A DNA stretch of 60,830 bases from Oleispira sp. GTDB lineage: Bacteria > Pseudomonadota > Gammaproteobacteria > Pseudomonadales > Oceanobacteraceae. Made by a program: the position numbers and the translations under genes. Positions 55,076 through 60,830 of the stretch are shown here, one piece after another. How positions within the stretch are numbered: position 1 is the first letter of the stretch; every line of letters begins with the position of its first letter. The stretch covers positions 104,915 to 165,744 of the forward strand of contig JAESQF010000123.1 in assembly GCA_016765295.1 (NCBI GenBank), read 5' to 3'. Below the pieces are notes generated by a model. That model was not told the origin of the DNA. It saw only the letters and a program-made list of their open reading frames with translations, and did no database searches.

Positions 55076-56074
55076 ATGCGCCTTATTCGTGGGTTATACA
55101 ACATTCCATCCGACTTTTCGGGCTGCGTTGCGACCATTGGCAACTTCGACGGTGTTCATTTAGGGCATCAGGCGATTCTACAGCAGTTGAAAAAACAGGG
55201 TGAGCAACATCAATTACCAACAGTCGTTATGATGTTTGAGCCGCAGCCGCGTGAGTTTTTTGCACCGGACCAAGCCCCTGCACGCCTAGCAAACATGAGC
55301 GAGAAGCTACAAGATCTCGCCAGTTTCGGCATTGATTACATTTTATGCCTGCCATTTAACCAAAAATTACGCTCGATGAGTGCGGATCAGTTTATTCAGA
55401 CCATCTTGCTAGATGGCCTACAAATTCGCCACTTGATTATCGGTGATGATTTTCGCTTTGGTTGCGATCGTACCGGTGATTATCAGCTATTGCAGCAAGC
55501 GGGTAACAAAGCTGGCTTTAGCGTTGAAGATACTAAAACCTTCGAGCTAGACGGTGAGCGTGTAAGCAGTACTCGAGTTAGGGAATATTTAAGTGCAAAT
55601 GATTTAGCGGCGGCGAATACCTTATTAGGTCGGCCTTATCGTATGAGTGGCCGTATTGGTTATGGTCGCCAGCTAGGCCGCACGATTGGTATACCAACGG
55701 CGAATGTTATTTTACAACGCAATAAGCTTCCTATGACGGGAGTTTATGCGGTGAAAGCGATTGAGATCACAGTCGATGCTTGTCATGAAAGCCAGGCGCT
55801 TGATCAAGCAGGAAACGTTAAAGAATGGCAAGGTGTAGCCAATATTGGGGTGAAACCTACGGTTGCCGGTACGCCTGAACCTTCGTTAGAAGTCCATATT
55901 TTTGACTTTCCTAGTTCAGCAGAGCAAGGCGAACTTTATGGCAAGCGCCTAACGATTGAGTTTTGTCAGAAAATTCGCGAAGAGAAAAAGTTTAATGGCT
56001 TGGATGAGCTTAAAGCTGCCATTGCCAATGATATGAAGGTTGCGCGGGAATTCTTTCTTAGCGGCCTCATTTAG
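55076..56074 (+). CDS. ribF: bifunctional riboflavin kinase/FAD synthetase
   Basis: The 332-residue protein has an N-terminal nucleotidyltransferase domain (about 14-190, with GNFDGVHLGHQAIL and IIGDDFRFGCDRTGD, then ISSTRVREYL-type VSSTRVREYL). The C-terminal riboflavin kinase domain (about 195-330) has GYGRQLGRTIGIPTAN and GVANIGVKPTV. It makes FMN, then FAD. A short insertion near 230-250 (DACHESQALDQAGNVKEW) precedes the kinase loop. ATG 55076 after GGCGG. Confidence 0.95.
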   Translation: MRLIRGLYNIPSDFSGCVATIGNFDGVHLGHQAILQQLKKQGEQHQLPTVVMMFEPQPREFFAPDQAPARLANMSEKLQDLASFGIDYILCLPFNQKLRSMSADQFIQTILLDGLQIRHLIIGDDFRFGCDRTGDYQLLQQAGNKAGFSVEDTKTFELDGERVSSTRVREYLSANDLAAANTLLGRPYRMSGRIGYGRQLGRTIGIPTANVILQRNKLPMTGVYAVKAIEITVDACHESQALDQAGNVKEWQGVANIGVKPTVAGTPEPSLEVHIFDFPSSAEQGELYGKRLTIEFCQKIREEKKFNGLDELKAAIANDMKVAREFFLSGLI

Positions 56075-56117
56075 AAAAAATTAAGATACAAATGATTTAG
56101 CGCATCAGATGATGCTA

Positions 56118-56229
56118 AAAGCCATTATTGAGTGTTTAAGTAGCTAGTGTGTGAGGCAGGAAGCCGAGCTCAAGCCTATAGGGATATATTTACGGCGTCT
56201 GGCGGAAGTAAATACTCAGTCATGGCTTT
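56118..56229 (+). repeat. bifurcated palindromic repeat, copy R5 (divergent)
   Basis: The outer arms AAAGCCATTATTGAGTGTTTA and their complement ending ACTCAGTCATGGCTTT are about 21 bp with few mismatches. The core is shorter and more diverged: GGC-AGGAA-GCC hairpin, GAGCTC, TATAGGGATATA, and TACGGCGTCTGGCGG. It fills half of the 235-bp gap between ribF and ileS. Confidence 0.68.
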
Positions 56230-56309
56230 GATTAGACTGAATTGATTTGGATTACAAAATTATTTTAAAAACATAAGTGCTTAACCGCAGATTATAGTTG
56301 GAAGAAAAA

Positions 56310-59279
56310 ATGAGCAAAAAAGACCAAGCACCAGAGAGCCAGTACAAGGTTACATTGAACTTGCCAGAAACCGATTTCCCAATGCGTGGAAACTTGGCAA
56401 AGCGTGAGCCTGAATTATTAGCCCAGTGGCAAGAAATGGGTTTGTATCAGCAAATTCGTAAAGCCCGCTCTGGTCGCAAACAGTTTATTTTGCATGATGG
56501 CCCTCCGTACGCCAATGGTGATATTCACATCGGCCACGCGGTGAATAAGGTATTAAAAGACATCATCATCAAGTCTAAGACTATGTCTGGCTTTGATGCG
56601 CCGTACGTTCCTGGTTGGGATTGCCACGGTTTACCGATTGAATTAAAAGTTGAAGAACTGGTGGGTAAAGCAGGGGATAAAGTAACCCCTGCTGAGTTCC
56701 GCCAGCATTGCCGTGAATACGCAGCCAAGCAAGTAGATGGTCAGCGTGAAGGTTTTAAGCGTTTGATGGTTTTAGGTGATTGGGAAAACCCTTACCTAAC
56801 CATGGACTTCAAATTTGAAGCCAACATCATTCGTACGCTCGGTAAAATAGCCGATAACGGCCATCTAGAAAAAGGCTTTAAGCCAGTTAACTGGTGTATG
56901 GATTGTGGTTCTGCCTTGGCGGAAGCTGAAGTTGAATACCAAGATAAAAAGTCTATCTCTATCGATGTGAAATTTGCCTTTACTGATACGGCTGCGTTGT
57001 TGACTGCCTTTGGTGCAGATAGTGCACTATCTGATAAGACAGCAAATATCGTTATCTGGACAACAACCCCTTGGACGTTACCTGCTAACGAAGCAGTTTC
57101 AGTTCACCCTGAGCTTGAGTACTCTTTAGTACACCTAACAGAACAAGATGAAATTCTAGTATTGGCAACCGCACTGGTTGAAGATGCAATGGGTCGTTAT
57201 GGCATCACAGATTTTAACGTGATCGCTAATGCTAAAGGCTCGGCCTTTGGCCAGTTACCTGAGCAAGATTCAGCGCCTTTCGCTGTGACTCATCCGTTTA
57301 TGACCGTTGACGCAATTGCCAAGACAGTGCCAGTAATCACTGGCAATCACGTAACTGCAGATGCCGGTACCGGTTCTGTACATACCGCACCGATGCACGG
57401 TGCAGACGATTATGTGGTTTGTAATCAATACGGCATTGCTTCTGAGTCAATGTTAGTCAGTGCTGAAGGAAACTTCATCAGTACCCCAGCATTAGAACGC
57501 TTAGAACTTACCGGTTTGTCGGTTGCCGATAAAGGTAACTTCCGCGTATTGGGTATTCTGGGTGATCCTCTAATCGGTGCTGTGGGTTCTTTAATTAAGA
57601 AATTAAAAATCGAGCACAGCTACCCACATTGCTGGCGCCATAAAACGCCGATCATTTTCCGTGCGACGCCACAGTGGTTTATCGCCATGGAAGCTGAAAA
57701 AGCAGAAACATCATTATTATCACAAGCGATGCATGCGGTTGAGAACGATATCGAGTGGCGTCCAACGTGGGGTAAGGCTCGTATTGAAGGCATGATGACG
57801 GGCCGTCCTGACTGGTGTATTTCTCGTCAGCGTACTTGGGGTGTGCCCATTGCCTTATTCGTTCATAAAGAAACCTCTGCACTGCATCCAGATAGCAAAG
57901 CCTTGATCGAAAAAGTTGCACTGAAAGTTGAAGAAAAAGGTATCGAGGCCTGGTTCGATCTGGAAGTGGAAGATCTGCTTAGCGCTGCAGACACTGAAAA
58001 TTATGTAAAAGTGACTGATACCTTAGACGTATGGTTTGATTCCGGTGTTACTCACGTTGCGGTGCTAGATGAACGTGATGGTTTGCAATCTCCTGCTGAT
58101 TTGTATCTTGAAGGTTCAGATCAACACCGTGGTTGGTTCCAGTCGTCATTATTGACGTCAGTTGCTGCTAAAGGCCAAGCCCCTTATAAAACAGCTTTGA
58201 CCCACGGTTTTGCCGTTGATTCTAAAGGCCGTAAAATGTCGAAGTCGATCGGTAATACGGTATCGCCAATCGATGTGATGGATAAATTAGGCGCTGATAT
58301 TTTACGCTGGTGGGTAGCCGATACCGACTACAGCACTGAGATGACAGTTTCCGATGAAATCTTAAAGCGTAATGCTGATTCTTATCGTCGTATTCGTAAT
58401 ACCTGTCGTTTCTTATTGGCCAACATTTCTGGCTTTAATCCTAAAACGGATTTAGTTGCGGTTGAAGATATGTTGCCACTGGATGCGTGGATCTTGGATC
58501 ACGCTGGGACTATCGATAAGCAAGTGAAAGAGCTTTATACCGACTATAACTTCAGTGGTTTAACCAAGCTGTTGATGAACTTCAGTGTGGGTGAGTTGGG
58601 TTCTTTCTATCTAGACATCATCAAAGATCGCCAGTACACCTGTAAGACCGATGGTCTTGCTCGTCGAAGCGCGCAGACTGCCTTGTATCATATTGCGGAA
58701 GCAATGGTGCGTTGGGTTGCTCCGATATTAAGTTTCACCGCTGAAGAAATTTGGGATGTATTACCGGTTGCAGTCGATGGCCAGGGTAATGATATTGAGC
58801 GTGAAAAGTCAGTGCTGCTTGCAGAATGGTATGAGCTGCCTGAGGTTAATAATCTTACTTTAGATGATGCTTACTGGCGTGAAATTATGGCGGTTAAAAC
58901 TGCTGTAAATAAAGTATTAGAAGAAGCTCGCGCTGAAAAAACAGTGGGTTCTAGTTTAGCGGCTGATGTGACTTTATATGCTGATGATGCATTAAAAACT
59001 CAGTTAGAAAAACTCGGTGAAGAGCTGCGTTTTGTAATGATTACTTCGAAAGCAGATGTTGAGACTTTAGCATCAGCGGATGAAGCGGCTGCTGCTTCCA
59101 ATATTCAGAAAACAGATATCAGTGGTCTACGTTTATCCCTAACGGCTTCAACCGCTGACAAGTGCGAGCGCTGCTGGCACCACAATGTGACGGTAGGTTT
59201 GCATCCTGAGTATGCAACTTTATGCAGCCGTTGTGTGACGAATATTGCGGGGGATGGCGAAGTACGCCATTTCGCATAA
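56310..59279 (+). CDS. ileS: isoleucyl-tRNA synthetase
   Basis: 989 residues from ATG 56310, which has GGAAG five bases upstream; a TTG at 56298 would add only four residues. HIGH motif as [16 protein letters not shown] near 71, KMSKS at 642-646, editing domain with [13 protein letters not shown], and the C-terminal zinc site CERCWHH...CSRC. It is the bacterial type (not the mupirocin-resistant IleRS2 form), as the length and zinc tail show. It charges tRNA-Ile and edits valine. Confidence 0.96.
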   Translation: MSKKDQAPESQYKVTLNLPETDFPMRGNLAKREPELLAQWQEMGLYQQIRKARSGRKQFILHDGPPYANGDIHIGHAVNKVLKDIIIKSKTMSGFDAPYVPGWDCHGLPIELKVEELVGKAGDKVTPAEFRQHCREYAAKQVDGQREGFKRLMVLGDWENPYLTMDFKFEANIIRTLGKIADNGHLEKGFKPVNWCMDCGSALAEAEVEYQDKKSISIDVKFAFTDTAALLTAFGADSALSDKTANIVIWTTTPWTLPANEAVSVHPELEYSLVHLTEQDEILVLATALVEDAMGRYGITDFNVIANAKGSAFGQLPEQDSAPFAVTHPFMTVDAIAKTVPVITGNHVTADAGTGSVHTAPMHGADDYVVCNQYGIASESMLVSAEGNFISTPALERLELTGLSVADKGNFRVLGILGDPLIGAVGSLIKKLKIEHSYPHCWRHKTPIIFRATPQWFIAMEAEKAETSLLSQAMHAVENDIEWRPTWGKARIEGMMTGRPDWCISRQRTWGVPIALFVHKETSALHPDSKALIEKVALKVEEKGIEAWFDLEVEDLLSAADTENYVKVTDTLDVWFDSGVTHVAVLDERDGLQSPADLYLEGSDQHRGWFQSSLLTSVAAKGQAPYKTALTHGFAVDSKGRKMSKSIGNTVSPIDVMDKLGADILRWWVADTDYSTEMTVSDEILKRNADSYRRIRNTCRFLLANISGFNPKTDLVAVEDMLPLDAWILDHAGTIDKQVKELYTDYNFSGLTKLLMNFSVGELGSFYLDIIKDRQYTCKTDGLARRSAQTALYHIAEAMVRWVAPILSFTAEEIWDVLPVAVDGQGNDIEREKSVLLAEWYELPEVNNLTLDDAYWREIMAVKTAVNKVLEEARAEKTVGSSLAADVTLYADDALKTQLEKLGEELRFVMITSKADVETLASADEAAAASNIQKTDISGLRLSLTASTADKCERCWHHNVTVGLHPEYATLCSRCVTNIAGDGEVRHFA

Positions 59280-59313
59280 GCTAGATATATTGAAAAAATA
59301 GAGAAATATTAAA

Positions 59314-59871
59314 ATGAATCAAGAACGCAAGGCTGGGGAACCCTCCGCCCTTATTTGGTTGTGGTTGACGGTCTTCGTGATTGCGTTCGATCTCATTACC
59401 AAGCAGTTAGCAGAAAACTTTTTAAGCTATGGTCAGCCAGTACCTATCTTACCGGTATTTGATTTGACCTTGCTTTATAACCCAGGTGCCGCTTTTAGCT
59501 TTTTGGCTGGAGAAGATGGTTGGCAGCGTTGGTTTTTTACTGCGATTGCTGTGGGTGTGAGCATTATGCTCATTAGCTGGTTGTATAAATTACCGCGTGA
59601 AAATAAATGGTTGGCGGTAGCGTTAACACTTATTTTAGGGGGTGCACTAGGCAATTTATTTGATCGCTTAGTCTATGGCCATGTGATTGATTTCATTTCA
59701 GTGCATTGGGAAGGCTCTTACTTTCCTGCATTTAATATTGCGGATAGTGCCATTACCATTGGTGCCATCATGTTAGGTTTAGACGTGGTTTTTGAAGCCC
59801 GTCGTGAAAAAGCGGCTGCTAAAATTGAGCAAGAGTCGTCCACACCGGTTAAGAATGAAGGTAAAAAATAA
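59314..59871 (+). CDS. lspA: lipoprotein signal peptidase (signal peptidase II)
   Basis: The 185-residue inner-membrane aspartyl protease has four helices, with YNPGAAFSFLAGEDGWQR, GGALGNLFDRLVYGHVIDFI and FPAFNIADSAITIG carrying the two catalytic aspartates. It removes signal peptides from prolipoproteins after diacylation. It follows ileS by 34 bp and overlaps fkpB by one base (TAATG). The C-terminal ~20 residues are a charged extension. Confidence 0.95.
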   Translation: MNQERKAGEPSALIWLWLTVFVIAFDLITKQLAENFLSYGQPVPILPVFDLTLLYNPGAAFSFLAGEDGWQRWFFTAIAVGVSIMLISWLYKLPRENKWLAVALTLILGGALGNLFDRLVYGHVIDFISVHWEGSYFPAFNIADSAITIGAIMLGLDVVFEARREKAAAKIEQESSTPVKNEGKK

Positions 59872-60356
59872 TGTCTAATTCTATTCAAACGATTGCGGCT
59901 GATTCTAAAATATCTATGCACTTCGCATTACGTATAGACGGTATTGCAACAGATGGCACACCTACAAAAGACGAAGTTGATTCAACCTTTAATACCAAAC
60001 CTGCTGAGTTCGTCTTAGGTGATGGCAATTTATTGCCGGGCTTCGAAGAGTTTTTAATCGGCCTAACAACAGGTGATCATAAAACTTTTACAGTGCCGGC
60101 AGAAAAAGCATTCGGGCAAACAAATCCGCAGAACATTCAAGAAATGAAGCGCTCTAGCTTTGCTGTTGATATGCCTATTTCTCCTGGTTTAGTGGTTTCT
60201 TTTGCCGACGCCGCGAAAGCTGAATTACCCGGTGTGATTAAGTCAATTGAAGGCGATTATGTGATGGTTGATTTCAATCACCCGCTAGCAGGTAAAGATT
60301 TAGAATTTGAAGTTCAGATTCTGTCTGTCGATAGCATAAGCCCTGTGGAAGCTTAA
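59871..60356 (+). CDS. fkpB: FKBP-type peptidyl-prolyl isomerase (FkpB/SlpA)
   Basis: 161 residues of the SlyD-like FKBP class: [20 protein letters not shown] start, [24 protein letters not shown] core, and the inserted flap domain (about 70-130). It lacks the His-rich SlyD tail. It acts as a cytoplasmic prolyl isomerase/chaperone. Its place between lspA and ispH is conserved across gammaproteobacteria and supports fkpB over slyD. Confidence 0.93.
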   Translation: MSNSIQTIAADSKISMHFALRIDGIATDGTPTKDEVDSTFNTKPAEFVLGDGNLLPGFEEFLIGLTTGDHKTFTVPAEKAFGQTNPQNIQEMKRSSFAVDMPISPGLVVSFADAAKAELPGVIKSIEGDYVMVDFNHPLAGKDLEFEVQILSVDSISPVEA

Positions 60357-60358
60357 AC

Positions 60359-60830
60359 ATGAAGATAAGAATGGCTAATCCGCGTGGTTTTTGCGCAGGT
60401 GTTGATCGTGCAATTGATATCGTAAATCGTGCCCTAGATTTATTTGAGCCTCCCATTTATGTACGCCATGAAGTCGTTCATAACAAGTTTGTGGTCAATA
60501 ACTTGCGTGAGCGAGGTGCTGTTTTTATTGATGAGCTGGACGAAGTGCCTGACGATAGTATTGTGATTTTCTCTGCTCATGGTGTTTCGCAAGCAGTGCG
60601 TCATGAAGCCGCTAAGCGTGGGCTAAAAGTATTTGATGCGACTTGTCCGCTGGTAACCAAGGTACACTTAGAAGTTAGTCGTTATAGCGCGGCGGGCAGT
60701 GAATGCATTTTGATTGGTCACAAAGGCCACCCCGAAGTTGAAGGCACTATGGGTCAGTACGACCATTCTAATGGTGGTGATATCTATCTGGTTGAAGATG
60801 AAAAGGATGTTGCTGCTTTAGAAGTTAAAA
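60359..60830 (+). CDS. ispH: 4-hydroxy-3-methylbut-2-enyl diphosphate reductase, 3' truncated by window edge
   Basis: ATG 60359 opens a frame that runs to the last base (157 codons shown). It starts [19 protein letters not shown], with the first iron-sulfur cysteine in PRGFCAGV, then [27 protein letters not shown], and the second cysteine in [25 protein letters not shown] follows. It reduces HMBPP to IPP and DMAPP in the last step of the MEP pathway. It starts three bases after the fkpB stop codon. Confidence 0.95.
   Translation, partial: MKIRMANPRGFCAGVDRAIDIVNRALDLFEPPIYVRHEVVHNKFVVNNLRERGAVFIDELDEVPDDSIVIFSAHGVSQAVRHEAAKRGLKVFDATCPLVTKVHLEVSRYSAAGSECILIGHKGHPEVEGTMGQYDHSNGGDIYLVEDEKDVAALEVK

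Overview
The window reads as chromosome of a marine gammaproteobacterium. The order ispB, rplU, rpmA, obgE, proB and, further on, rpsT, murJ, ribF, ileS, lspA, fkpB, ispH is the Pseudomonas/Oceanospirillales arrangement. Moderately AT-rich coding, an EfpL paralogue, GlyGly-CTERM-like surface proteins and a terpene-type acyl-CoA carboxylase cluster suggest an Oceanospirillales-type organism (Oleispira/Bermanella-like). That placement is an inference; no rRNA gene is present to prove it.

Layout. 1-5.2 kb: end of a Bat (von Willebrand/TPR) operon and an MscS-type channel. 5.2-11.7 kb: EfpL, a GST-like protein, LysR, a diguanylate cyclase, a TetR/hydrolase pair sharing a palindromic operator, and an AraC-GyrI regulator. 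11.7-15.8 kb (minus): a NorE-like cox3/cox4 pair, a YdcH-family protein behind an FNR/Anr-like box, TrxC and DsbD. 15.9-20.3 kb: ispB diverging from rplU-rpmA-obgE-proB. 20.3-40.0 kb: accessory block with kdsA, an exported protein, a czcCBA-type metal efflux operon, a 1201-residue thrombospondin-type-3 surface protein, a decaying LysR/EamA module with an intact EamA paralogue, a tautomerase, a hybrid histidine kinase and an acyl-CoA synthetase. 40.0-40.3 kb: rpsT. 40.5-51.0 kb: TetR and an atuA-C-D-E-F-SDR-isomerase operon (acyclic terpene/branched acyl-CoA catabolism). 51-53.4 kb: GAF histidine kinase, a 627-bp AT-rich gap and a small RRM protein. 53.4-60.8 kb: murJ, ribF, ileS, lspA, fkpB and the start of ispH.

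How it works together. The housekeeping neighbourhood that is contiguous in Pseudomonas appears opened at two points, proB/rpsT and rpsT/murJ, by accessory blocks. Within the atu operon, acyl-CoA dehydrogenase, biotin-dependent carboxylase (two subunits), hydratase, AtuA and SDR would carry a 3-methyl-branched acyl-CoA through desaturation, carboxylation, hydration and cleavage, under a divergent TetR.

The most unusual sequence-level signal is a family of five roughly 106-132 bp bifurcated palindromic repeats. Their outer arms differ from copy to copy but stay self-complementary. They lie between proB and kdsA (two, facing each other), between atuC and atuD, between atuF and the SDR gene, and before ileS. 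Others worth a look: the matched operators around the TetR/hydrolase pair, a LysR gene whose missing C-terminus is still present in another frame, an EamA remnant beside its intact paralogue, and a cluster of DnaA-box-like nonamers before the RRM gene. No tRNA, rRNA, CRISPR, prophage or intact insertion sequence was seen.
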